Origin: Bathynomus jamesi
Lineage: Eukaryota; Arthropoda; Malacostraca; Isopoda; Cirolanidae
NCBI GenBank assembly: GCA_023014485.1
Contig: JAJOZX010001000.1
Coordinates: 343,501-407,500, forward strand
DNA: 64,000 bases
Direction of reading: 5' to 3'
Part shown: positions 31,432 through 41,278 of the stretch, piece after piece
Numbering within the stretch: position 1 is the stretch's first letter
How the letters are laid out: every line of letters begins with the position of its first letter
Program-made: the position numbers and the translations under genes
Notes under the pieces: generated by a model
Told to the model about the DNA's origin: nothing
What the model saw: only the letters and a program-made list of their open reading frames with translations
The model's database searches: none

Positions 31432-34163
31432 ATGTATCCCAATAATAAAATAAAAATAATAGCACACAACGTAGGACAATGGGATATGAAACGGCATCAG
31501 TTATGCAACCTCTACAAGGACGAGGACCCCGACATCATCCTCATTTCAGAACACGGACTGAAAGATGCCCGGAAACTCAAGATATTTAATTACAATATTA
31601 TCCTAAAAAACGACAGCAATGAACATTATGACGGAGTAGCAATAGCAATTAAAAAAGGAATCCAATACAAAGAGGGAGAGCCCTTAGACGAAGCTTACCT
31701 ATCCATCACTATTAGCACGGAAATGGGAGAAATAGGAATAGCCGTTGGCTACCAGCCACCGAGGAGAAACTACCTGCCACTGCACAACCTCTTAATCTTT
31801 TCAATAAAAATATCCCGGTCATACTCATGGGCAACCTGAATGCCCGCTGTGCAGCTGCTGGGTACACTGTCTTCAATAGAATTGGCGACAACTTGAACAC
31901 GCTTTTGGAGAGGAATATAGTTAAGAAAGTTGGGCCCAATTCCCAACCTTCATTACAAACAGATCTGTCACCCGGCCAGATATAGTGTTAATGAATAGTA
32001 AACAACCATTCAACTACCACATTAAAGAAGGCCCACTTACGCCAAGTGATCATCTACCAGTAATCATGCTTATTTCTGCAAACCCAATCCAAATCCCAGT
32101 CACAGAGAGGAAAACCTACAAGCGAGCTAATTGGGAGCGCTACGAACAAATGCTGAGCGCATATGGAGGTGGCGACCTAACCGACGCTACACTCGAAGAG
32201 ATAGATGCAGAACTAAATAACATTACGAAAGCAATAGAAGAAGCAGATGCAACTTATGCCCCGAACACTAAATATAAAATTCTGCCTCACTCCCCACTAA
32301 ATGGGCAGGTCGCTCTCAAGCAACAACAATTTAAGACAATATTTCAGCAAATAAGAATAAATGGCCCTAACAGATACTTGTATAACCGAATGAAAAGGCT
32401 GCAGGCGGAAATATATTTTGAGTTAAGCGAAATGCAAAAGGCTCTCTGGAACACTATAATAAGTAATCTGAATGTGGAACGTGATCCCAAAGCTTTCTGG
32501 GATACAGTCAACAGGCTCAAAGGCCAGGAAACGAAGACAGTAAGTTTATAAAAAACAACAGAACAACAACAACAACGAGGAAATATTCGATCCAGGAAAG
32601 AAAGAAGCTCTATTCAGACAGCACTGGGAAGGCATATTTTCAATAACAGATGAAGATAATTTGGAATACGACGATCACGACATCCTGGAAGAACTTGCTG
32701 ACAAAGTCGATAGACTGTCCACCATTATATAAATGCCACTCGATTTACCTTGGATGGATATGGCAGTCGAATTGCGCTTGAAGAACTAAAATGCAATATA
32801 CACAAATTCAAGCAGAAAGCCCCAGGACTAAGTGGACTTACGAAGGCCAATCTCGGGAATGCCCCAGATAGTTTCCTGAATAAATTATTGACAGTATTCA
32901 TTGCGGCTTTAAACGTGGGATACTACCCAGACGCCTTCAAAATCTTGAAAATGATATTTATTCCCAAGCCTGGGAAGAGCCCGACACAAGTATCTAATTA
33001 CAGGCCAATCTCCCTCTTAGAATTCATGGTCAAACTCTTGAAAAGATCTTTGAAAAGATCATCAACAGCAGATTAACGGACTACTAAGATCATCAACAGC
33101 AGATTAACGGACTACTAAGATCATCAACAGCAGATTAACGGACTACTAAACTGACAATGAACTGATGAACCATCACCAACATGGATTCCGAAAGAAAAGG
33201 AGTACGGAAACGGCTATAACACTGATGTGAGAGAGAATTGCTTCGGCTAAAGCAAAGGGCCATTCAATAGATATAGTTCTCCGAGACGTGCAGAAAGCAT
33301 TCGATAAAGTATGGATAACAGGGCTACAATGCAATATTCTGCGACTGGGCATTAACCCCATACTGGAACGTATTCTTTGCGACTACTTGATGGCCCGAAA
33401 AGCCGTAATAAACATCGAAGAGTACCAGGGACAACAATTTGCCCTAAAGGCAGGAGTACCGCAAGGCGGCTGTCTAAGCCCTACACTGTATGCACTATAT
33501 ACGTCAGACTTGCCAGACCCGGTAGAAAACGACAGTAAATATTGTGTATGCAGATGACATAACAGAGGTAGTCCCATACAACTCTAAGTCACCTCAAATG
33601 ATCGCACAAAACACACCGAGAGAAATCAAGAACATTAATGAATACGAAAAAAGATGGAAGATCAGAATGAATAGAGCAAAATTTACGGTGATTCCAATAG
33701 GGCGAACTAAAATAGGGATCTCGTAGTCGACGGAGAACTATATGACTACGCCACAGAAGGCAAAATGTTAGCTCGTTCTTGTTATTTTTAGGCCTAAGTC
33801 CAACACTACACCGAGAGAGTCAACAAAGCAAAAGCCAGCATGCATAAACTATACAGATTCAGAGGACTCAATAAAGAGAACAAAAGAAAGCTCTACCTGG
33901 CATTAGTCCGATCAGTACTTTTGTACCCAACTGTCCCACTACACCTGGCAACCAACAACCAGCTGCGAAAAATGCAAAGAGTACAAAACAAAGGTACCCT
34001 ATACATAACAGGTAAATCCCGTAGAGACTGGGAAAAACAAGTGCATTTACACGCAAATGCAAATTTAGACCCATTTAATGTAGTCCTACATAATCAGGCT
34101 GTTAAAATATGGGAGAAGATACAAGATACACCATTTTTCAGATTATTTTATATTCAAAATTAA
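31432..34163 (+). pseudogene. Jockey-like LINE ORF2, copy 2
   Basis: ATG at 31432. Endonuclease: IKIIAHNVGQW, PDIILISEHGLKDARKLK, GVAIAIKKGI, GYQPPRRNY, NLNARC, PSDHLPVIM. RT: APGLSGLTKANLG, NYRPISLLEF, a 31-bp triplication (33050-33149), HQHGFRKKRSTETAI, motif A LRDVQKAFDKVWITGL (33280), motif B GVPQGGCLSPTLYALY, catalytic VYADDITE (33543). The tail ends with NAVKIWEKIQDTPFFRL-type sequence at TAA 34161-34163. It is the same family as 26060-28705, with matching motifs throughout but clear divergence. At least eight frame changes or stops. This copy keeps ORF1 and so is close to full length. Confidence 0.92.
33050..33149 (+). repeat. 31-bp triplication inside RT
   Basis: Three identical 31-bp units (starting AAGATCATCAACAGCAGATT) in a row. 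The unit is not a multiple of three, so it destroys the RT frame after FKRSSTAD. Confidence 0.93.
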
Positions 34164-34300
34164 TGATTTAATGGCGATTGTTTATGTTCAACAAATTTTG
34201 TTGAACACTGCTCCAGTTTTGAATTCTGGGAGTCCACAAAGGCGGTAAAACTTTGGTAATAAAATTTTTCTCATTTTAGTTATGAAATACATCATAAGAT

Positions 34301-34504
34301 TTATAAAATATAGGAAATGCCTCCATTAATGCATCTTCTTTTGATATCCCGTGTCTCGTCAATTTTCTTTAGAAACTTTCCCAAACCACCAAGAGTCCAT
34401 CCTTTGTTGGGGAATTCGGAGAGTAGTTTCGTTCGTCCATATCCCTTATCTAGTCTATAATGCTTAATTATAATCTTATCTTCCTCTGAAAATGGTATAT
34501 TCAC
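34301..34504 (-). pseudogene. N-terminal HTH fragment of a mariner-like transposase
   Basis: Reads MNIPFSEEDKIIIKHYRL, then KGYGRTKLLSEFPNKGWTL and LGKFLKKIDET. KGYG..(K/R)L...FP.KGW is the characteristic first helix-turn-helix of one Tc1/mariner lineage. It stops at residue 67 with no catalytic part nearby. The region around it (34165-34300, 34505-34800) has no other recognisable content. Confidence 0.65.
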
Positions 34505-34807
34505 TATATTTTATAACCCTGCAAAAAAAATCGTATATTATAATTTACAAAAGTGAAAATGGAAATAAAGGATACTTGATTAGTTTGTCGAGCATCAGTT
34601 GTAGTATTATTAGAGAAATATTTAATAAATCGTTATTTTTGATAGCTTCGAACTGAAATTTGGTTTACAGGTAGATGTTTGACGTATCTTTTACGTGTAT
34701 AAGTTTCATACTGATTGTTTGAAAAATGTTGATTCCATGGATTTTTAGAATGAACCCTTTTTTTGGCAGATGGTGTATATATATTATGACTTGTATAAAG
34801 TCATCAA

Positions 34808-34875
34808 AAAAGTTTTGCAACCCCTGATTTTCGTCCTACCATTATTGATGCTCCATCAGTTACAACTGCAAATTG
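34808..34875 (-). pseudogene. hAT transposase fragment
   Basis: The minus strand reads QFAVVTDGASIMVGRKSGVAKLF. TDGA..M.G(K/R)(K/R)SG is the conserved block around the second catalytic Asp in hAT-type transposases. Only about 22 residues remain and stops follow. Confidence 0.55.
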
Positions 34876-34924
34876 AGAAGTAGGTACACGCCGAGTACCC
34901 GCGTGTTCCCCCATTTCCATCACT

Positions 34925-35340
34925 GGTTAAGTTTAGTTTAAATTAGGTTTGGTTAGGTTACATTACACCGGTTAGGTTACGCTCGCCATTTTCATTTAAA
35001 ATCTGAAATGTACAAATAAAGGTTACTCGCTTTCAGTTGAAATATTGAAAAAAAAAATTCATATTCATTAAAATCTTAAGTGCCTGAAACTGCATAAAGT
35101 CGAATTGAATAATGTCGATATGGAATAATGTTCGCTATGCATAAGATCGAATGTCGACGTATGGAATTCGATTTTGCACATGTAATTCTGAATTAAGTCA
35201 GTTAAGAGGTAGCGGAACATTGTCGATCTGCACAATGTCGACGTGCATAAAGTCGACACCAAAATTTCTGAATTTGTATAATGTCGAAAATCTCGACCTT
35301 ATGCATATCTGGATTCATGTTAAATTAGTTTAAATTAGGT
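34925..35340. repeat. Dispersed repeat with TGCATAAAGTCGA motifs, copy 1
   Basis: Opens with GGTTAGGTTACATTA-type pentamers and CATTTTCATTTAAAATCTGAAATG, then holds six or more variants of (T)GCATAA(A/T)GTCGA(C/A), some inverted, at 35092, 35110, 35138, 35220-35260 and 35275. Related blocks occur at 35690-35880 and 38745-38940. No protein content. Confidence 0.7.
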
Positions 35341-35385
35341 CAGTTAGGCTATATTATGTCGGTTAGGTTACACTAGTTAGGTTAA

Positions 35386-35654
35386 CCTTGGTTTTGCTCC
35401 CGTCCAAATTGTTGATTCTGACGAAGGTCAAGCTTGTCACTCCATTTAAACCTAGTTTAACGTGGAATCCGAACCACGCCCCACCAGCAGCTCAGCAACT
35501 TAACCACTAGGCTACCCAGGTACCCATTTATCTACCAACCAAGTTTTTTTTCTTTATTATGTGGAAGGATGAACAGCTGGGTTTCGTCGCTGGGTCTCGA
35601 TCCCAGGGGCCAATGGATTTATAGTCAGCGACGCTAACGACTACACCACCGAGG
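35386..35654 (-). repeat. Dimeric tRNA-derived SINE, copy 2
   Basis: Colinear with copy 1 at 20678-20957. First-monomer A box (TCGTTAGCGTCGC region, 35650-35625) and B box GGATCGAGACC (35602-35592) on the minus strand; second-monomer A box TAGCCTAGTGG and B box GGTTCGGATTCC. The 3' tail contains GACAAGCTTGACCTTCG (35438-35422), identical to 19349-19365 of the LINE. Differences from copy 1 include a shortened GC-rich stretch after the first B box. Confidence 0.85.
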
Positions 35655-35689
35655 TTTAATAATTTTCACACTGAAATCTCTGTATGGGT

Positions 35690-35880
35690 TGGTCACACTC
35701 AGTTAAAATATTAAATAAACTTTTTATTTTCATTTGAAATGCTTAAACTGTACTTGCATAAAGTCAAACTGTACTTGCATAAAGTCAGTTTTGAATAAGA
35801 AGACCCCCTAAGATCGAACGTAAACATTATGAAATTAAATTTTGTTCATGTAATGCGACAATAACTGCAACAAAGGTTAA
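35690..35880. repeat. Dispersed repeat with TGCATAAAGTCGA motifs, copy 2
   Basis: Contains CATTTGAAATGCTT, two direct copies of AAACTGTACTTGCATAAAGTC (35746-35787), and CATTATGAAATTAAATTTTG, the last shared exactly with 38895-38915. Confidence 0.65.
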
Positions 35881-36468
35881 CTTTCTGTGACGTAAGAAAA
35901 AAAATAATTATTGAAAGTTTCCATGGAAACAGCATTGGAAAAAAGTTTTCCAAAAGGGTTCAAACAATAATGCAACCGTTTCGGTATTTATGACTGAAAG
36001 GTCCAGCCTTTTTATTTTATTCATCAGATTTAAATAGTAAATTATACTTTCTTTAAGTGTAAGACGGCATAACAATACTTATAAGAGGCTGAAGTACATA
36101 AAGACATATATACAGGGTGGGAGAAAAGTCTTTAAGGATTTTATACATACAAATAATGTTAATAAATAAATTCCATTAATATCGGTGCAGTGTATGCGAT
36201 ACTTTTCAAAGCAACTATACAAGGCCAAGAATGACCCTAGGCTAGAACAGGTAGGCCGTAGGCCCAAGCCCCAGTCACCGCCTTGTCAGTAAGGATGGAA
36301 TGCAGCAATGAAAAAAAAATGCATCTTGTATCGTGGGCTATTTCTCATAATCGTGAAGAAAGTTCTACGTCGGCGACACTTGTTCGGCCATTTTTTAACA
36401 TTTTGATCTATTCGTACACGCTCCGCTGTGGCAAAACTTGATCACCATACTGTATAGATAATAATCAA
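35881..36468. other. No gene; probable Tc1/mariner remnant
   Basis: An end-like motif TACAGGGTGGGAGAAAAGTC lies at 36112-36131. The rest is AT-rich without readable frames until the transposase fragment at 36469. Confidence 0.4.
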
Positions 36469-36669
36469 TCATCTGTGAATTTCAGCAACTTTTACGCCCT
36501 CAGCCCACAGAAAACGAACGACAGCACGCTTCTCTTCTTTGGTGCAAGTCGAAAAATATGCGCCCATGTTTACAGCGCGATAACAAATGAGTGTCAATGT
36601 CTCAACCTCATGAAGCAGCGATCTGTACGCTGTGACTGCAGCGCCGCCAACGGTCAGCAGTGTAGACAA
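36469..36669 (-). pseudogene. Mariner transposase N-terminal (HTH_48-type) fragment
   Basis: Reads ...YFSTCTKEEKRAVVRFLWAEGVKVAEIHR and stops. (T/S)KEE.R.V.RFLW.EG.K..EIHRR is the start of the first helix-turn-helix in one class of mariner transposases. Nothing of the catalytic core follows. Confidence 0.65.
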
Positions 36670-37285
36670 TTTTGGAAAAAAAGACAGGCAAATTGCAGAT
36701 ACTTTTTGACTTACCTTCTATATATAAACAGTAAACTACATCGAATGAAATAAGGTAAAAATATTTAAACTGAAATTAGGTAGAATTTCCATTAAATGCA
36801 AGTTAGAGCACTTTTAATACCCGGTTAGGTTACATTAGGTTAGAAGAGATTGAAATGAGGTCAAATGAGTTGGAATGAAGTTTAATTCGAACAAACTTTT
36901 ATTGGCTGGACTGGAATAGATTTAAAACTGGAACTACATTGAATTCGGCTTTATTCACCCGATCTAATTAAAAATGTCAGTCACTATATATATTCTTGCC
37001 AGCTCATAAAAGAATAATTGACAAGAGATAACGACAAATATTAATAAATAGAGCCCGGATGTTTAGGCACTAAAAACCCTTCAAAAAGGCAGGCAAATAG
37101 GCAAAATAAGCATTCAAAATGGGTAGTAAAACCCCAAAAAAATTCTTTATAAATTTGCTTTTAAAAAAAATGTTTAACCTAGAATAATACCTTTAGCATA
37201 ATACATATGACAACGCCCTTTGTGAACAAAATGGTAGGTAATGCAAATATTACAATGATTTAATTTCCAAAAATAAAGCTTTATA
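36670..37285. other. No gene
   Basis: AT-rich DNA. A 70-bp stretch at 37190-37260 (GAATAATACC, ACAACGCC, GTGAACAAAAT) recurs just right of the next mariner at 38065-38145, so the two are diverged direct repeats flanking it. Confidence 0.45.
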
Positions 37286-38062
37286 TACAGGGTGTCCCAT
37301 AAGTCCAGCATCATAGGAGAAATTCATATTTTTCTATTTCTACAAACCATAATTCATATTTTTCTTATGCTCGGGATGCCAGTTTCCCGTCCACCATTCT
37401 GTTCAGTGACGAGGCTGTTTTTTATGGAAATGGTGAGGTAAATCGATAGAACACCCGCTACTGGTCTTAAAACAACCCTCACTGGTATACCTCTTCAAAG
37501 GAACAAGGTGCATCTCGGGTGATGGTATGGTGTAGCATTTGGAAGGATCGCATCATAGGCCCCCTCTTTTTTGATGAACATGTCACTGGAGGCACCTACC
37601 TACGTATGCTCAAGGAAGAAGCATTTCCCAGTGTCTTGAACGAAGGAAATTTCCTAACATGGTTCCAGCAAGACGGCGCTCCTGCACATTACAGCACCCA
37701 AGTAAGGGAATACCTGTACCAACAATTCCCTGGTCATTGGAGAGGCCGTCGAGGGCCTGTGGAATGGCCAGCTAGAAGCCCGAATCTCACGCCACTAGAT
37801 TTTTATCTCTGGGGCCACTTGAAAGCGCTGGTATACGCAAGAAAATTAGGGGTGTTGAACATTTGCGGCAGCGCATTATTGGGGCATGTAACACCATTAC
37901 TCCTGACATCATTCACCGTGTGCTTGCTGACTGGGTATCACGTCTGAATTTGTGTATTGAAAACAATGGTGAACATATTGAGCACGTTCTGTAAATAAAA
38001 GCTTTTGTTTTGCCTTTTTTTATTATTTTTCCTATGATGCCGGACTTATGGGACACCCTGTA
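37286..38062 (+). mobile_element. DD41D mariner-like element, internally deleted
   Basis: Terminal repeats begin TACAGGGTGTCCCATAAGTC at both ends and extend about 32 bp (GC versus CC in one position), with the TA target included in the tips. Length 777 bp. The transposase remnant is on the plus strand. Confidence 0.93.
37396..37994 (+). pseudogene. DD41D mariner-like transposase, catalytic half
   Basis: Begins at the first catalytic Asp (ILFSDEAVFYGNGEVNR, then TAG). The open part 37519-37947 has VMVWCSIWKDRIIGPLFF, FQQDGAPAHYSTQVREYL and SPNLTPLDFYLWGHLK. Between the second and third Asp there are 41 residues. After a frame change the C-terminus reads TITPDIIHRVLADW and NNGEHIEHVL before TAA. 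The N-terminal DNA-binding domains are deleted. Confidence 0.88.
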
Positions 38063-38229
38063 GAATAATACCATTAACACGTGTATAAATAAAAGTATTA
38101 CATATTACAACGCCATTATAGTGAACAAAATAGTAGATATTGAAAATGTTCGTTACACAATAATGACAAGGATTTTAAATTTAAAAAAAATTTTAATATG
38201 AAATAATACTATTATGAAAGGAGGAAATT

Positions 38230-38438
38230 GTAGACACCAATCGACCAGGGAAGCACTGCTAGGGGGATGTTAGGTGACAAGGCGTGCTGGAACTCCCGTT
38301 TCTCCTGTCACTGTCTCCTCAGCTGATCTGATTTTCCGTGTCTCATCTACCCTGTGAGCAGTCCACCGTGCTTTCAAACACACACTTCTCCCTCTATTCC
38401 TCGCTACACATACATGCATTTTACACACCTACACAACC
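38230..38438 (+). repeat. Dispersed repeat, family also at 11642-11850
   Basis: Plus-strand copy starting GTAGACACCAATCGACC. Relative to the other copy it has small indels around GTTAGGTGACAAGGCG. Immediately followed by a LINE C-terminal remnant. Confidence 0.8.
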
Positions 38439-38474
38439 TTTTCAAAATGTATTTAAAAAAAAGTAGCATCATTG

Positions 38475-38572
38475 AGCCTTGGAGACCTTGTCTTTGGCTC
38501 TCTCCTTTTTCTACGGATGGGACACTTTTGCAGGCGCTCTCCCTTAGCCCCCTCCTCCTTACATAAAAAGAA
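38475..38572 (+). pseudogene. LINE C-terminal remnant
   Basis: Reads SLGDLVFGSLLFLRMGHFCR and SPLAPSSLHKKN. The pattern LG..LLFLR....SPLAP..(..)K recurs at 60690-60775, where it follows a recognisable LINE C-terminal LWNNLP box, so I assign it to the same LINE family's 3' end. Confidence 0.4.
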
Positions 38573-39395
38573 TTTATATGTATATGTATATATGTATGTA
38601 TATATACATATATACACGTGTGTGTGTGTACGGTATATATGTATGTGTAAAACTGAAATTGATAGACCTATTTTGGGACTCTAAGAGTCTAATGGAATAA
38701 TACTAGAAAATAATGGAATAAAGGTAAATTAGGCACTTTGATCAGGTTAGGATAAGTTGGGTTAGGTTAGGTTACATTATGCTCGGTTAGGTTGGTTCGG
38801 TTAAGTTTTAAGTTAGTCATTTTCATTAAAAATCTGAAATGTAGTTTGAAATCGAAAATCCATATGCTCTATTTGCGTACGAGAACGTCGACATTATGAA
38901 ATTAAATTTTGTTCATGTAACGCCAATTACAACGGAAGTTAAGAAACAAAGCTTAAAATTGGATTCGGAGCCATATCAACAAAAATATAACACTTTTGTA
39001 TCTTTAACAAAGTTAAAATGATGCCATATAGAGACCAGAGGTACTGTATCGTGTAATTTTAAAACCGTTTTTGCCTTAATGTTTTTGTATGTAATCTCTC
39101 TACTGAGGTTTATTTCAAACGGATTTTAATTTGTTTAATTAAATACTGTTACTTGATTCAAAAGTGATGAATTGAGTAGGCAATGTTAGACCAGGAGGAG
39201 TCGAGTTTGCATGGGCCCATACCCAAATCTATAAAGAACAATTTATCAACATCTTTATTAACTTAACTGAACTCGCCCTACAGAGAACCTATAATAATTT
39301 TATCAACTTTCTTAACCTGATTTAGCACCTATTTTACCTATACCTGACTTTACTTAAATTAACTGCATATAACCCAAAGAAAATTTTGTCTATAA
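38573..39395. repeat. Microsatellite and dispersed-repeat copy 3; no gene
   Basis: 38574-38645 is a TATG/TATA microsatellite. 38745-38940 is a third copy of the repeat at 34925-35340: TTAGGTTACATTATGCTCGG, CATTTTCATTAAAAATCTGA, and AACGTCGACATTATGAAATT. 38941-39395 shows nothing. Confidence 0.55.
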
Positions 39396-39572
39396 CAGGG
39401 ACGGAATTTCACGACGGTAATGGTGTCGTTGCCCTTTGAATGGCCGTGTTGCGTGATGGGGCAGTATTGGGGCACGGCAACACTGGCTGTGAAGGTGGCA
39501 ATTTGTTGATGGGCAATACGGCCATTCAAAGGGCAACGACGGCACAATGGCCGCCGTGAAATTCCGTCCCTG
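39396..39572. mobile_element. 177-bp hAT-like MITE
   Basis: Both ends read CAGGGACGGAATTTCACG inward, then GTCGTTGCCCTTTGAATGGC on each arm: a long imperfect TIR of about 60 bp. The 8-bp flanks GTCTATAA and CAGTATAA match at five of eight positions, compatible with a decayed 8-bp target duplication. Confidence 0.85.
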
Positions 39573-40250
39573 CAGTATAAAATACGTCATTGGTCGGAGA
39601 AAGAGACTACTACAAGGCAGACAACAAAACAGAGCGTTTTGTACTGCCGCTTATCTTTAAACGATGGAACATTTTAGCGACAGATTTTCTGTGTGTTGTT
39701 ACTCATTTAATTTACATTAGGCTACAGATCAGGTGATATTAGGTTCAATTAAATTAAGTAAAGTTATCCATAAAATTTACCGCTGATAAAATATGTTTGG
39801 TCCTTTTTGGTAATGAGAATTTCTAATTTAAAATTTATCTTTCTCGTCGATGTTTTCCACCCGAATAATGGACTATAGCTATCTGATAAAAGATGCGTCT
39901 CTCACTTACCTTGACTTAAATTTAAAAAAAGGCGATGCTGGTAGAAATTGGGATGAGAAGTAAATGGGAATAGACGGGGGATGGGTGAATGGTCAGAGTG
40001 GCAGTCAGCAACAGGTGAATAAGCATTAGGAAAGGTGCGTGTGCGCGCGCGCGATAAGCATCGTTGCTGCTCCTCGGTGAGTTCTCTCGTAATTTAAAAG
40101 CGTTAAAAGACATAATTGTACTGAAATAGATTACTGCCAAAAGTATTGAGACAATCATCTCTCTTCCAATACTCGAATGTTCCAGATAAATTGCTCCGTA
40201 GAAGGCAGTACTTTAGTCAAAAGGCAAAGTAGGTTAGTCTGCTACCTGTT
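39573..40250. other. No gene
   Basis: Unique-looking AT-rich sequence with a short GC alternation (GTGCGCGCGCGCG) at 40040-40052. Confidence 0.45.
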
Positions 40251-40384
40251 ACAGTCGGCATTCGTTGGTATGACACATGGATCATAGCTAACGGAGAAAA
40301 GATAGTTGGATGTCATATCGCAAGTATGACTGTGCGTAAGACTGGAGATTTTAAGGTTCCTCAGGTCAATTGTAGGAAACATTG

Positions 40385-40965
40385 GGTGATTTTTTTTTTT
40401 TTTTTAAACATCTGATACTTTAAAAGATTTGTATTTTTTAATTAACTGAAATAAAAGCGTGAAATTTTTACTGTACCTTCTCTGCACATGGGGAATTAGT
40501 CCACTAGTGAAAAACATGCTCTATGTGATGTCCTCTCAGCTCATTAACTCTCTGCACATGACCAACAAAATCTTGCTGTACTCTGGAAAGGGTATCTGCT
40601 GAAATCTGAAAAATTTCTTATTCATTTGATGCTTTCAGTTCTTCTCTTGTGTGTGGATTCTGTTTAAACACTATCTTTTAAATAACCCCACATATAAAAT
40701 TCACAGGGGTTTACATCTGACGATGTTGTTAGCCATTATCCTTTATCATAAACCGCAGGAAATCTGTTGGACAGGATTCTTCCGTCGAAAGTATCTTGTA
40801 AGTATTGTGAGCCGAGAGAATATTACATAGAGCATGTTTTGCACTAGGGAACAAATTCTCCATGTGTAGAGAAGAAGGTACAGTAAAATTTCAGGCTTTT
40901 ATTTCACTTAATAAAAAAAATAAATCTTTTAAAGTGTCACATGTTTAAAAAATCAACCGATGAAA
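40385..40965. mobile_element. Mariner-derived MITE with about 150-bp arms
   Basis: The left arm starts GGGTGATTTTT and the right arm, inverted, GGTTGATTTTTT; both continue with TTTAAACAT and CACTTTAAAAGATTT-like sequence, TGAAATAAAAGC, and CTCTGCACATGG / CTACACATGG. The centre on the minus strand keeps transposase remains: CEFYMWGYLK and GHHIEH. It sits within the Tc1-like element. Confidence 0.82.
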
Positions 40966-41278
40966 GTGGAAGACTGTAGAATATGCTAATGTAAGAGTCC
41001 AAATCAGGCAGGTCAAAACAATGACAAACCGTGAGTGGCGAACGTTGAAACGTGTAGTGAGGAAAGTCCGAGTGCATAACCTAAAATCTATCACCGAGGA
41101 AGTCAGTGAGCATGCAGATCTTTCGGCTACTGTACATAGGGAACTGCATGAAGAAGGGCTCTATGGAAGACCAGCTTCCCACAAGCTATACATCACAACT
41201 CTGAATGCAAAGCGACAGCTACAGTGGTGCAAAGCTTATTGAAACTGAGGAATAGAACAGTGGAGATACGTCCAGTGG

